21,679 bases of DNA from Acanthaster planci (taxonomy: Eukaryota; Echinodermata; Asteroidea; Valvatida; Acanthasteridae), in NCBI RefSeq assembly GCF_001949145.1, contig NW_019091572.1, positions 74,443 to 96,121 on the forward strand, read 5' to 3'. Below, piece by piece: positions 9,301 through 21,601 of the stretch (its first letter is position 1; every line of letters begins with the position of its first letter). The notes under the pieces were generated by a model. It searched no databases, was not told the origin of the DNA, and saw only the letters and a program-made list of their open reading frames with translations. A program made the translations under genes and the position numbers.

Positions 9301-12228
9301 ATTGTCACTGCCTCCGAGAGAGATACATTTGCCTCACTGCCATTTCTATCGAAGCATATTCACCCTTCCGTCAGGGTCACTTGTAACGCAGGATGCGACC
9401 GATCCTGCTGTGTTTTCCGCCTACCGTTTCCGGAATATCGTGCCTAGATTACCATCGAGCCGTAACTGCCCTTTAGAAACAAAAACAGCTGAAGATATGT
9501 CCGATAGGCCTATAGTACCCTCACTTTACAAATTTGGGGGGGGGGACTTCTCTGTATGGGGTGTTTTACTATAGCCCGGCCGGCCGTTCTTAATTTCTGT
9601 TTTGTTGGTTAACGAATGCACAAGTCATTTGAGAAATGTGTTATTCCAAAGTGGTCACACCTGAAAATAGTTGAAAGTCCTATAGTTGAACAAAATGAAG
9701 CCCACGTCCCTGAGCAAAATGAAGCCACTCTGGGGCCTATTTTGTGCAAAATTTGGTGAGACACAAACTTGTAGTTCTGTTAGAGCCTACTTTTTTTCCC
9801 CTTTTTTACAAACCTTCCAAGTTTGTGACCCATCAAACAGCAAAAAGTGTAAATCAGAATCCGCCCGTGTGTGCTATGCATACGGCCTATTCTCTGGCCA
9901 TTTAAGCGTGCAGTCGCCGGTGTCGGCCGTCGATGCAGAAGTTGATAAAGAGACTTCATATACTCGGCCCGTTTCAGCAACCTAAAAGGATTCTTATCTG
10001 TCAGGCCCAAAGTGCCTGGCAACGTAACATGGCGACGACTAGAAACGCTCTTCTTTGTTCCCAGGGGTAAAGAGCAAAAACGCTCCTGGAACGGGAAATT
10101 CTGTGGTTGCTGGTTGTTGCTTTCTTGAATCTAGTGTTGCATTACCACTTTGTTGTGTCCATAGGCAGTGATTTAACCACATTTGCACCCCTCTCTAACA
10201 TTTGCATGGTAATTTACTTGCTGAGAAGTAGTGGGAATATTAGTGTACTATATAGTTTTTTTTTCTCGAATCGATTAAATCCTTGTCAAAATCTCAGATA
10301 AATTCAAATTAGCCTCGAACAAGAGCCACATTGGTTGATACCAAAAGAATCCACTACAGGCGCATGCACATGTACGTGTAAGGAAATCTCTAGCTCGGAG
10401 TAAAATCATCACGGAGCCACCACTGAGCCAAAATCGAAGCCCGAATGCAATGATGATTTGGCTTGCAGGTGCAGCGGAATTGATTGGAGTTCGTCCCTCA
10501 GAGGTTGTTCATTACGTTTCAAGGATTTTCTTGCCCACCCCCCTCGAGTCAGTGGCTGGATGGAAACTGTAAAAGATCACCTAGGCAAATGCTGCGCCAT
10601 GTTGGTTTCGTTGCTGCAGTCTTCGGGTTCGTTTTTACGGGATCGGATACACCGAGAACCATTCCAGAACACCTTTCGGTTTGGTTCTGGGTGATATCTC
10701 GCCAGCAAACTCGCTACAGCTGCACAATGCCAGTCGAACCAACTTGGTAACTCATTAAACACCGTGGGAGGGAACAGTCCTCATCTGAAGCTGAGATGAC
10801 CATCCGCACAGTGAAGTGCGAGACGGCGGCAAGATTCTAATAGTTCAATGTTATCTCTCGAATTAATACTGTTCGAGAAGGTCTTCACCTTAGCTATCTA
10901 AATTCAACTTCTTGTCAACATGAGTATTAGCCTTTTTTTCACAAGTCGACAGTATTGAATTGAAAGCGATGTTAACTTTTCTTTTATTTTGGCCTCCTTA
11001 AAATAACAATAAAAACACTGAATTAAAAGTTAATGCCATTTATGTTGATGAAGAATTTGAAATTTGTGATTATTTATATTTAAATGTGTTAGGCCATTTT
11101 TTTTAATAAAGTGACAAGACACGAAATCCCAAATAGTCTGGCAAAATAATGGAAGGCTGAAGCCCTCTGTTGGCCCAGGGAGGCAAGAATTTTTTCTGAA
11201 AACGTTCGCCCAAATTGGTCCATTCTTTTACAAAAATCGCTTAATTAAACCTCATAAAAAGTGGTACTAGCAATTCTAAAATGATTGTACTGTCATTTCC
11301 TTATCAAAAAGGAAAACAAGGGGAAAAAAGGAAAACTACCCCTGCCCCGCATCCGCCCCTGCCCCTGCCCCCGCTGGATGTGGCAATGAACATGGGATGG
11401 CACACTTCGTTCAAATGTTCCAGACGTTTTGGCTCAGTTTTGTTTTCATGTACAGTCACAGTAATGACCTAAATACTGAAAAGATATTGGACATCATAAA
11501 GTTACCTTTAGAGTCCATCAATCGCAAAGCTTATGTCACATCATTTTGAAACCCACACCGTGTATTACAAAAGGGTACTGCAATGCGATTAGGTACAAAG
11601 CAGAATTGATGGAGATCAGACTAAGATATTGCGGGTGAAATCCGGCTATAAAAAAGAATCTTAACCCTCTGATTTACGTTTCCATTGTGGCGAAAAAACA
11701 TCTGTCAGAAATCCATCTTCATGCCACAGAAATGATTGGAAGTAATCTGCGGTAGTTTTATATACGATATCTTTTATGAAGGGCTCTCGTTGGCGCGTGA
11801 TGTCACAACCGTAGGTAATTGGTAATACCACAGGACCCGTTCTAATGCAAATTATCTGTTCCCGTCTCTGTCTGTATCGGCGATAGGCTATTAAGCCCTT
11901 AAGGCCGGCTTGATTAAGAAATACATTGAAAGGAAAAACAGCTGGGAGGAAAAAAAACAACGAAAAATTTCGTCATTAATTTTCGTTGTGGAAACGACTA
12001 AAGACATTTTCTTCTGGCGAAGAAATTATTAATTAGCAAAAAACCAACAGATGAACGGGAATTTTCGCGACCAAGAAAAGCTATTCTAGAGAAGTTACGG
12101 CAATGAAGGTATGATGCAATTACATCTCTGCTGCTTTCATTTTAACAAAGCCTAGATCTACACCTTGCCAAATTGGCAAAGTCACGTATGAATATAACAC
12201 CAAAGGTAATAGGTCCCCTTTAAAAGAC
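6362..12228. other. Non-coding stretch without recognised genes
   Basis: Open frames here stay below about 110 codons, start from scattered positions and show no domain, repeat or amino-acid bias that suggests coding. Notable small items are a TATATAAG at 7269-7276, a second G-rich stretch near 8114-8150, G runs near 9276 and 9537, a C-rich tract at 11340-11372, the tandem duplication at 9687, and an octamer ATGCAAAT at 11845-11852. AT-rich sequence with TAATTA-like motifs lies at about 10860-11110 and 11960-12050. Confidence 0.4.
9687..9733 (+). repeat. Two-copy 24-bp tandem duplication
   Basis: TGAACAAAATGAAGCCCACG and TGAGCAAAATGAAGCCACTC begin 24 bases apart and share their first 17 bases with a single mismatch. 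It looks like a local slippage duplication. Confidence 0.5.
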
Positions 12229-12468
12229 ACACTGCAAAAACTGAGGTGTCAAATTTAACACACCGGTGTTACCAGAGGACTACACCAACACTTTTCACCG
12301 GTGTTAAAAATATTGGTATTACTTGGTGTTACTTTTAACACCCTCTAGAGCATTGTAACACTTACAGGTGTGCAAAGTAACACCTGCAGTGTTAAAGTAA
12401 CACCCTTTGGCGTGTTCATCTAATAACACCAAAAAAGGTCGAGTTTAACACCACAGTTTTTGCTGTGT
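12229..12468. mobile_element. 240-bp terminal-inverted-repeat element with TAACACC/GGTGTTA subterminal motifs
   Basis: The left end ACACTGCAAAAACTGAGGTG and the reverse complement of the right end ACACAGCAAAAACTGTGGTG match at 22 of the first 25 positions. Inside, TAACAC or its complement GTGTTA occurs about eleven times in both orientations. There is no coding capacity. This is the architecture of a non-autonomous DNA transposon (MITE) with clustered subterminal motifs, plausibly transposase binding sites. An AC dinucleotide flanks both ends but is too short to call a target-site duplication, so the superfamily is not assigned. A further TAACACC lies just outside at 12195. Confidence 0.8.
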
Positions 12469-15400
12469 ACCAATAATGTCAGCATAACAACGTAGATTAG
12501 CAGTTACGGTAATTGCCTGCAAAGCCTGGGGTGACAGATGAATTTTGCCTTTTGTATTCTAACCCAAGAAACATTCAGCTCAATAGTGAACGTGGACCGT
12601 ATCACTCGCGGGATCTCGTGCTAGACGTTGTCTATTCTCTTGGACTTGTTACTTGCCCAGTTCGTTTGAGCGCTAAATACCTACCTACCGGGCTCGTTAT
12701 ACGGTCTGTCTGGAGCGTAATGGACCTCGGGGCTACAAGTGTCAACAGCACGCAGATCTTTTAGTCTCACAGTAGAGAGAGCATGACTTATTTCGCCGGG
12801 GTAATATTTGATTTGGGTTTTTGTAAGTTCCTAGCTGCCTCAGCGGTGCTAGGTTTAAGGTCGAGGTTTGGTAGCGGATCCTATATTAATGGCAGAGGGT
12901 GGTGCCCCAAACGGCGTCGAAATTCCAATCCTGAATGAGCACAATACGAGCAAATATTGGCTCATTCCGGAGAAAATTCCTTCCTGTAGTAACAGCATTC
13001 AATAACCATCTATCAGCTGAGGGACAAGGAAGGTGTCTGCCTACAAAGGAAAATTTGAAATATACGGCGATTAGTTCCCACTACCTCTAGATCCACCCGT
13101 GAGAATGGCATGCGTCAACAGATTGTACTTTCACCCATTGGATAAAATGAATTTGTGGGTGAAAACCAGGAGAAGGTATAAGTAAAAAATGATCGAAAAT
13201 TTTTTCTTGAAAATGCACCGATAGGTCTACCTCTTTAAATCGACTGTCAGATGCACATCATTTTTTTTCACAGGGAAATCTTAAATAACCTTTGGCGTAA
13301 TGGCTACCGCCGGAGATGAGAAACCTAAAATTCACTAGCCAAAACAAACAACTCCAAAGAGGGGTAAAAAAGAAAGCAAGCCTTTGATAAAAAAATCTCG
13401 CCCTATTGAAACAAAATGCGGAAAAATTTGAACTCACAAGTGGGAGATGGTAGCGCATTTAAAGGGGAGAGAAGTTTTGTAAGCAATGACAGTGCAGGAT
13501 CGATTCATGTTGCAATCCCACGCACACGCAGTTTCGCATGCATCCGGAGGTTCAACGTCCAGCCACGTAATTTCAATGTATCAACGGAAATTAGAAGCGT
13601 CCCCCGAGACTCATACCAAGTCGACATTAATGTGCACCCCCCCCCGGCAATCATCAAAAGGGCGTACTTCGCCGCAGGCAGGCTCGGTAACAAGGGAAGC
13701 AGACAGAACGCGAGACAGGGTGAGGCGTGGGCGATTGTTGGGATACGATGACTAAATTAGCAATGTTTTGCATTGGCCACTTCATAACGGATCACAGTGT
13801 GTGGGAGTTATTAAGCTCGGCATTTTACTGAACATTGTATCTGTGCTGTGTTCTCTGAATGTATCCCGTCTGAGTTGAGTCACACATCGTACTACCCATG
13901 TCGATTTCGTATCGTTCATTCCCGTACAGCTCTGTACTTGTCACGGTGTTGGGCTTACTTTATTGATCTAACTTTGTTTTCCAGGATACGGGAGTGATAT
14001 CATTCTAATCTCTTCGAAGCTTTTAGTTTTGCTTCCAAAGACCAACATTAGGCATCCATCAGTAGTTGATGTTCGTTCGAAGATTACAAAGATAGGGCCT
14101 ATCTCCTTCAAATCGTCCCACCCGTTAATTGCATGCACTGTGCAAGAGATTCAGTACACCAACTCCTGGGTTACAATCAGCTTTAGCTATGCATAAGCGT
14201 GTACCTGGTAAAGTTAACGGAAACAAAATCACGCCTTGTCTTTCATACCAATTTGAATGATCTGCTTACAAAGAAACTATCAATACGTAACTCCAACATC
14301 ACATAAAGATTGACATTCTCCGGTGATATCACCTTCACAGTCGATAGAAAAGCTGAGTCGCCATCACAATCTTGAATTTACGAATTTACACAATGGCTGT
14401 GGATAATTGATGTTGCTAGAACGAATTTTAGCTATAGGCAACATTGCGGCTCGTTGGCAAATACAAACAGACACATTGGGTGCTGTGCGATTGTTATGCA
14501 CACAGCAACAGCGCCAGAACTCTAAGGCTTTGTTCACTACATTAATACCGAGGAAGGGTTTTCTTCCAATTCTTTGTTACTTTTCTTCAGATAATGTGAG
14601 GAAAAGAGCTGCACCTAACGACCTCCTTTAAAAATCGCGGTAAGGACGCCCTTTTGTTGCAAAATGGAAGTGAAGTGGAGTTACAATTTTATCAAAATCA
14701 AGGAAAGACAGAACTGGCAGAGTGGACGCTGACCAAAGTCACTGTTTTGATGGCAACGAGTACGAAAGGGGAAATTCTAACACAGGGACCGCTCCTTTTT
14801 ATGATAGTTCGAAATAATATCTTTTCGGCGCGGTGGGCTGGGGTCTCAGCCGTTCTTGATTACTGAAAATGTCTTGATGAGCTAGAAACATATCTCGGAG
14901 GGACTAGACGTTATGAGCCGGCGCTGTGCTGACAAAAACATCTCTTCTCCGATGCCAGATTAGTCCACGGCTGTTTGAAAACCTTTCCTGGAAATCAATT
15001 GTCCGCAGATGTTTTTTCGGCTATACCGTATGTTACTTCTGATAAGATGAAATCCTTGGAACAAAAACTCACCAATTTTGCAGTAGATCGTAAAAGAAAC
15101 AACGGTTCAGAGAGAACATCCCTCTCGCTTATCAATTTAATTGGGACAAGGGCAGAAAAAGGATAGGCTATCAGGCGTCGTGAAACATTGCATATACTGA
15201 GATCTGACAAGGAACTGGGGAGCGAGTGATTCTGGGGCAGAAGCGGTAGAATTGGTTACACGCGGCCGCATTTTCGTGTTAGTGCCCCGCTTCGTGACAT
15301 TCACTCTTGAAATGGCCGTCGTCTGTCACAAAGAAGCGTGTAATGTTGTAGCCTTTCATTTCCCGTAGTGTCGTTCGGGCCCACACACAGCCGTGCAAAC

Positions 15401-15864
15401 TCCTTTGCCATGCATGTTCCACATTACACTGTTGATTTTGCCGTGTCCCTATAATCAAGGGGGGGAAAGCTTCGGGGCTCCCCGACCGCTCGCGCGCTCG
15501 GAAATAAATGAAACTCGTCGGCACGCTATATGGGACAGAAACGACAGCGCGCACGAGAGAGCTTGTCACCTTAAATGAAAGCTTTACTCCTTTAGGTATT
15601 TCCAAGGTTCCCCGATGGAAATAGGATGAATGGCCAGCGGCAGGAGGCCCACTCGGCGGGTATGGCTGTAGCACGCCTGATTCCGACACTACGCTCCGCC
15701 CTACGCAACTGACTGCACTAAGAAATTAAGACATGCCGGGGTCGACTACTTACGTGCGCTTTCTATATGGCTAAAACTAATACTTCAGAGACGTGGGGTT
15801 CGTAAGAAGGGACAAGCCCCTGAAAAAGTAGAAATAAGGGGAAGACAGAGACGAAAACGGACTC

Positions 15865-15912
15865 AAAATGCCAATTTGCCAGTAGACAAAAATCTTCAAA
15901 TTGGCCCATTTT
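15865..15912. repeat. Small imperfect inverted repeat
   Basis: AAAATGCCAATTT (15865-15877) pairs with AAATTGGCCCATTTT (15898-15912) with a two-base bulge and a 20-base loop. This is a stem of 13 pairs, too short to class as a microRNA precursor. Confidence 0.4.
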
Positions 15913-16941
15913 CACTTTGAATGGTTTGTCACTTCCGTTCCGTGCTTTATGGTCAGTTCAGTGCTGATGAGTTCCCCCGGAAAAGTGCTTTGCCCCTCCC
16001 CCCTGCAATCGCAATGAAGTTGAGGTAATTAACCCCTTCTCGTGTGAAAGCCTGCACTTTTTGAAAAAGCCAGTGGTTACCAAAATGACAATACTCATTT
16101 CTTTTCTCTCAGCAGATGGCCGCTTCCATGTAATGAGCCCGATTTAACCATTGCTCGTGCCTACGCAGCATGTCATGACCAACGAATAATTCCATAATGA
16201 AGCGATCCTCGCGCTTATGTTGACATTTCCAACCTGTTCAAACTTGCCACTCATTTCACAGCGTGGTCAGTGCTCTTGACGTATAAACATCTTCCCATAA
16301 CGCAATGTGTTTTAAATGAAGATAAGGACACCCTGGTGTGCACGCGCGCTCAAAGGTTGGGGTGAGGTTACAGGTTGGTTGTATCCAAACTGTGCGGTAA
16401 GTAATTAATGGAGAGTTGAATCTTTCATTATGGGCAATCGTGTCCAAATTCACTGCATCTCCTGCAAGCAAATGAGCTTAGTCGATAATTCCACGCCAAC
16501 GGCTCTAGCGGGCTTTGTGGTTAAATAAATTAACGTTACCAAACCGAGGCTGGAAGAAAAAAAAATGGTCTGTTTCTTTTCAGCAATACGTAAAGTTGTA
16601 TCACTTTTGTAATTTGGTAAACAGGGACAAGACAAAATGGCATCATCATGATGAAGGTATATTCCGTGCTCCGTTGGTTATCAGCACAAATACTGTTAGC
16701 AAAGAATGATGATGGAAAACACACATTCAAATTCCATGGATAGTAGAGCTTGGAAACTGGGCCCTAATATTCCGAGTCGCGTGGAATTTAACCCTATAGA
16801 GTGAAATGCTCAGTGGTATCTTACCTGGAATATATGCAGTTGAAGATTGTCGAAATTTCTTGGGTGCCGGATTATTCTTAGCCGGAACTGTATAGGTTTA
16901 ATAAAAGGATCTATAAAGTGTCATTCACAGGATCGTATTAG

Positions 16942-16997
16942 TATAAAAGGAGGATTTCTACAATCGGGCAAAAATAGGGTGATCCAGGACGAACGGT
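16942..16997 (+). promoter_or_regulatory. TATA-box-like TATAAAAGG with a GT donor 45 bp downstream
   Basis: TATAAAAGG at 16942-16950 is a canonical TATA sequence, and GAACG|GTGAGA at 16991-17001 is a good splice donor. Together they could mark a short first exon on the plus strand, but no downstream coding exon was found in the window. Chance is a serious alternative. Confidence 0.12.
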
Positions 16998-19846
16998 GAG
17001 ATTCTTTCAGCTTTACAATTTGCAGTAAGAAGCGCTTCTTCGAAAACAGATTATTTTGAGTTGTTATCAATTCCAGTGGAATTAAGATCTAATTATCAGA
17101 GACGTCCTTGGCGAAAAAAAGGAAGGCAGATTCACCCTGACATAAACTACACAGTGTGCATGATTGCCTGAGGCACATGGGATCCAAAGTTGAACAAGGA
17201 GCGGAACCTTTCTGGCAGAACCGCCTACGGTCGGTTCATTCCAGAAGCCGCGTCCAAGAAACCAAAATCGAATCACCGCGCCAGATGATCCTACCCGAAA
17301 ACCCATACCGGCTCTCCCGCAGGCGGGGAAGACACGAGCCGATCAGCCTGAGCCCCCCACCGATTGGCTTCCTAACGGGCTCCTGCTCTGCCGAGACAAG
17401 ACACACGAAGGGAAAGCTGATCCATGGCCCGCAGGTACCAGCAACTATGAGCAACGGTCGGCTCAGCGAACCAGGATGCTTCCGACAATTTGGGACTGGG
17501 GCGATATACCTGTATTGGATTAAGGATGCACCTGTTGTTTACAGCGGGCTGGCAGGCAGTTTATAGGCGTATCGGTTGCTGGTGAAAGTACAGAGTTCTG
17601 GGACAACACGGTGTGCAGTGCATGCAGTGCAAACCTTTTGTCTAAGTTCCCTGCCACGTGGTATTCGAAACAATGCAGGTTTGGCGGCATGGTACATGGT
17701 TTCCTGGTGCCTCTAAAACTAACTTCACTTCATCACGTTAGCCTAAAGGAGATCGCCTTAAAAGAGATTCGGGTTTCAGTTCTGTTAACTTCGACCCTTT
17801 AAACGTGCCCGAGGATAACTGGTCCATGTACATTTTCTTAATATAACCCACACACTTTCAAGAGATCTTACCAAATGTATAACAGCTCTGTGCACGTTTG
17901 ACAAGATTGCTGTTCGGATTGCAACACTTTCCGTGAAGCATGTTGCCGATACAGGGGGCTGAAATTATTTGGACTTTTTTCTTCGTGGAGTAGGCCAAGA
18001 GAGTGCTCATCCTGGACGCTGCTTAGTTTGAAAAGATCTGACCAATTCGGCTGAAACGTTTCACATTTACAGGTGATGTATTCGTGCCAAGTTTTAATTA
18101 AATGTTTGAAGTTCCAAGCCTTATTTTTGAAGAATCACTCCGTCTCGTCTTTGAGAGGGGCCAAAAAACATCTCATTAGGGTAAAAATCCGATTTAACCC
18201 AGGGCGCTTTATTTTACAAAGCTGGTTGTGCACCGCAAAGGCGAAAAACGCGAGGGATACATTGCACAGCACTCGCGTCCGTGGACACTTCACCATCTTG
18301 AATATCATTTTGTACACCTCACAAGTGCCGGCTGTGTAAACAGCGCGCATCCTCTGTGGTTTCCATGTGCATGCAAAACTGCCCTGCTGTTCGATTTTTG
18401 GGGATCACCTCACCCAGATTCAATAGCCAGTGCCCACGTAAAGCTCTTCGAAATTGCATTCTTTTCCTCTTTAAATTTCCAGTTGCCCGTGGTATCTTTC
18501 TGTTTCCACTAAGTTACTGCTTATTTTAAGGCAAGCATATTACTTTTTTAAGACGGTTTTTGGCACGATTTCACTTGCTTAGCACTGCCATTCTCTTCGA
18601 GGGAAAAGGCTAAAAGTCAAACTGCATTATTGTGTTGTTAATTCTTTTGCTCCCCCCCAAAAAAATCTGAAAATTGACCATTAAAAGCTTACACATTGTA
18701 AGATCTTAAGCCTCTGCATAATCTTCATGCAAGAGGGGGCAAAAACACTTTGCCACCTTTTTTCTAGTTTATAAGGATTCAATCTCTGCTCTGCAGTCGC
18801 AATTACTTTCTCAGCTACACAGTTTTTCCTTAGCTGAGGATCACTGAGTGTATTCATGGATTTTTTTGCAACCTACAAAAGTGTCTGAATTGATTTTTAT
18901 GACTGCGCTTAAAGCTATACCGCGTATACTACAACGTGTGGGACAGTGTAAATTCCAACACCCTCAAAAATAAACTATTGGGCATTTTCATTTGGTGGAC
19001 AACAGGTGTGGGGCTGCTGACTGTTTGGGTATAACATTTGAGAAGAACTTTCCCACTCGATGAAAGTGGCGCCAATAATGAGCATTTTCATCAACGTTGG
19101 GCAATGTAACAATTGATTACTAGCTTCCTCAGGAGCAGTGGTTTGTCCTGTCATCAGCCGAATAGCGCCAGCATCTTGATCGACGTAGATGACGCTCTAC
19201 GCACACAATACTCCCCCATGCCGTCGCACATAATCGGGTCATTGCCAATGGGATGTAATACACTGCGAAGCTGATCGGTCGATCCGCACGCAACTCACAT
19301 CCAGCGCCCAGGTTGTGACGGCTTCGTCAAGATAGATCGCTCCTCTCCCCACCCTTGCTCCTGCCATGACCCCCATCCGTCCACTGAGCAAACTAAATCA
19401 CTAATGCTCTCTCCGTTGATGCGCGTGTAGTTTATTATTGCTGCTGTTGTCTTCGTCATTTCATAAGTGATTTGTTTTTTTGGCAATGAGCACTTAGTGG
19501 CCGTCCAGGCAGTTATGACTCATGAAGATGATAACCTACGGGGGCTTGACTTGATTTGCAACCTGTGTAAGTTTGTCACGAGCTCACTGTTGCAAATCAC
19601 GACGGCGGGAATCTGGGTTCCTTCGCCAGTTTTGCGGTTCAAGAGACCGTGACTTTCCCTAGGAAAGTTGGAGGTATATGATACAGTAGTAACGAAGGGT
19701 GTGATGGAAGTTCACGGAACATTATCACTACTCAAAGCCTCTCCGCCCCTTTTACCCTCCATAATTAGACTTGGAGAGGCAATCAAAGGGAGTTATAACA
19801 CCATGATCAAACACATTCAATGATGGCCACTACGAAAGAAAAGAAC

Positions 19847-20025
19847 CTACAATCCTGGCCAAATCTCGTTGGGCCCCGAACCCCGGGCCCCCTCTTAATG
19901 CCGGGTCTCAGTGCGCGGCCTCCGTTCCAGCTCGAGAAGACAACATTGACCGGGGGACTGAGGTACCTGGGGAGGGTAACGGGGCCTACTGATACGTGTC
20001 CCAACAATTTTGGCCAGGATTGTAG
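19847..20025. mobile_element. 179-bp inverted-repeat element flanked by TA (MITE)
   Basis: The ends CTACAATCCTGGCCAAA at 19847 and its exact reverse complement ending at 20025 form a 17-bp perfect terminal inverted repeat that extends with a one-base gap through TTGTTGGG. The interior is GC-rich and partly self-complementary. TA lies at each end just outside CAATCC, consistent with, but not proof of, a Tc1/mariner-type TA target duplication. No transposase is encoded; the open frames of 106 and 130 codons crossing this stretch are by-products of the GC-rich element. Confidence 0.7.
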
Positions 20026-21524
20026 AACATCATCTGATCTCAGGTGTGGACTGCAGCTGATCACGTCTCTGAGTATACTGCGCTTGGAAACTGATGTTAT
20101 GGTAACTAGAATTCCCTTACTCTCCACACTGCGATCTTATCTTGAACATGTCAGACAGAACTCATTGTATTTGTCACCTATTACAGGATTTCATATTACT
20201 GTAATAAAATAAGATTAGACTGGCATTGAAATATCTGCCAATTTGACGATGCTAAAGTCATGATTCGTTATAATGTGACATGTTGTATAGATGTAGTAGC
20301 AACTTTACACTGCAGAGAATTGACCTTGAGGGTGAAGCCTTGGCCTTAAGTCTTGGTCTTAAGGCTTGCACGTCAAAGTCTTGGTCTTGAGAATCACAAC
20401 CTTTACCCCAACTCAGGCTTGTACTCAGATTGACATGTATCTTGCATTTTTATCCAAGTTACCTGTACCCTTCGTCAATGTATGAAGACTGTTTGACATC
20501 TTTTTTGCGTTACGTGAACGGAAAAGTGCACCTTTTAAACATTCAAAACTGACCAAGCATTTCTTGACAGGTGAGGGCGCTTTTACTTTGATGTAAATCC
20601 AGGAAGATATGGATCACTTTATATGTTTTCATGTTCAAATTTTGAACTCCAAGTTTGCTATCGGAAAACATTTCTGTGGGAAGATTGCTTGCTGGCTTAT
20701 TGCCGTATACGTATTGCCAAAGGAAATGAAATCTACGAGAGAAGTGTTTTAAAAATCTAGAATTTTTTTTGCACGAATCAGTACAACAATGAGATTCAGT
20801 GCCCTGGATAGAATATGCAAATTGCATTGGCATGAAATCCCCAAAAGCTCCAAAATACGGCTTAAAATTGCAAAACAAAAATTTCAAATAAGATTAAAAC
20901 CCAAAGGTATAATTTCAAGGGTTTTGAAAAATATTTCTATTTCATGGTCCCTGGAAGAAGCACACTGATGTATCTACATCAACATTTTACACAACTAAAA
21001 ATACAACTCATACATACAAGACCACATTTTAAAAATCAATTATAATATGACAGGAACAGTGCCCACTTTTCAACTACATATTTATAGAGAATGAATTTGC
21101 TGCAAAGAGGTCCTCATAAACTAAAACCACAGATCAGATCCACCACACAACACAACGTGTTATTTAGCAGAACTATTGGGTTCCTGATTCAACCTTCCGC
21201 TGTCAGTTTATGCTAATGAAGAAGCCCCCTCCCCCAAAAGGGGAAAAACGGTCTTTCATTCACATAATACGATGAAAGAGTTCAGACATTTGTCCAAACC
21301 TAGTCTAGGGACTTTCCAAAATTGATACGCGCGTATTTAGATTGCCACAGAAAAGAGGTAGAACATTTGAAGTTGACAACCATAGTTTGTGTAAATGTGT
21401 TTATTTTTGCTACGTGATGCACTACTGTAGCGTTTTAATCTCTCGGTCTTTACACAGAAACATTCTGTGCAATAAGGTTAAGGGTTTTGTTATCTCCTTA
21501 ATATGGACAGCCAAAAGCGACGTC
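20026..21524. other. Non-coding stretch before the tRNA-like unit
   Basis: AT-rich sequence, no supported gene. It contains the short direct repeats at 20344-20391 and ATGCAAATTGCAT at 20815-20827, which joins an octamer to its near mirror. Confidence 0.4.
20344..20391. repeat. Direct repeat AAGTCTTGGTCTTRAG with embedded inverted repeat
   Basis: AAGTCTTGGTCTTAAG at 20348-20363 recurs as AAGTCTTGGTCTTGAG at 20376-20391. The first copy also forms CCTTAAG/CTTAAGG (20344-20350 with 20358-20364) around a seven-base loop. Confidence 0.5.
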
Positions 21525-21601
21525 TCTGAAATGGCCGAGCGGTTAAGCTCGCAGTTATCAGATCGTTAGGCTGCGGGTTCGAATCCGAGTGGTAGCTTTT
21601 T
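21525..21601 (+). pseudogene. tRNA-Leu/Ser-like pol III unit: SINE head or tRNA pseudogene
   Basis: A perfect A box TGGCCGAGCGG (21532-21542) and a perfect B box GGTTCGAATCC (21576-21586) are followed by TTTTT at 21597-21601. The A box with GGTTAAG is typical of tRNA-Leu and tRNA-Ser. The rest does not fold as a tRNA: the putative acceptor halves TCTGAAA and TGGTAGC do not pair, the T stem has only two G-C pairs next to the loop, and there is no long variable arm. It is therefore either a decayed tRNA gene or the 5' head of a tRNA-derived SINE; the window ends 78 bases later, so any SINE body cannot be judged fully. Confidence 0.65.

Larger units (their letters stand above)
12469..19846. other. 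Non-coding stretch without recognised genes
   Basis: No supported gene. The longest frames (136 codons on the minus strand at 15279-15689 and on the plus strand at 17156-17566) have mixed, low-information translations and lie in locally GC-richer sequence where stops are rarer. No transposase, reverse transcriptase or conserved domain was recognised. Confidence 0.4.

Noticed and set aside
11661-11960. 99-codon minus-strand frame with basic and aromatic residues
   Set aside because: No recognisable domain and no convincing splice context; length is within chance for this AT content.
15279-15689. 136-codon minus-strand frame
   Set aside because: Low-information translation, no domain, no flanking exons; the frame lies in a locally GC-richer patch.
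17156-17566. 136-codon plus-strand frame with Arg/Pro-rich middle
   Set aside because: No domain or signal; GC-richer DNA with few stops explains it. No splice partner was found for the TATA/donor pair just upstream.
19807-20212. 130- and 106-codon frames on opposite strands
   Set aside because: They overlap the inverted-repeat element at 19847-20025, whose ends and GC content explain them.
20199-20215. AATAAA as a poly(A) signal
   Set aside because: No gene ends upstream of it on that strand; common in AT-rich DNA.
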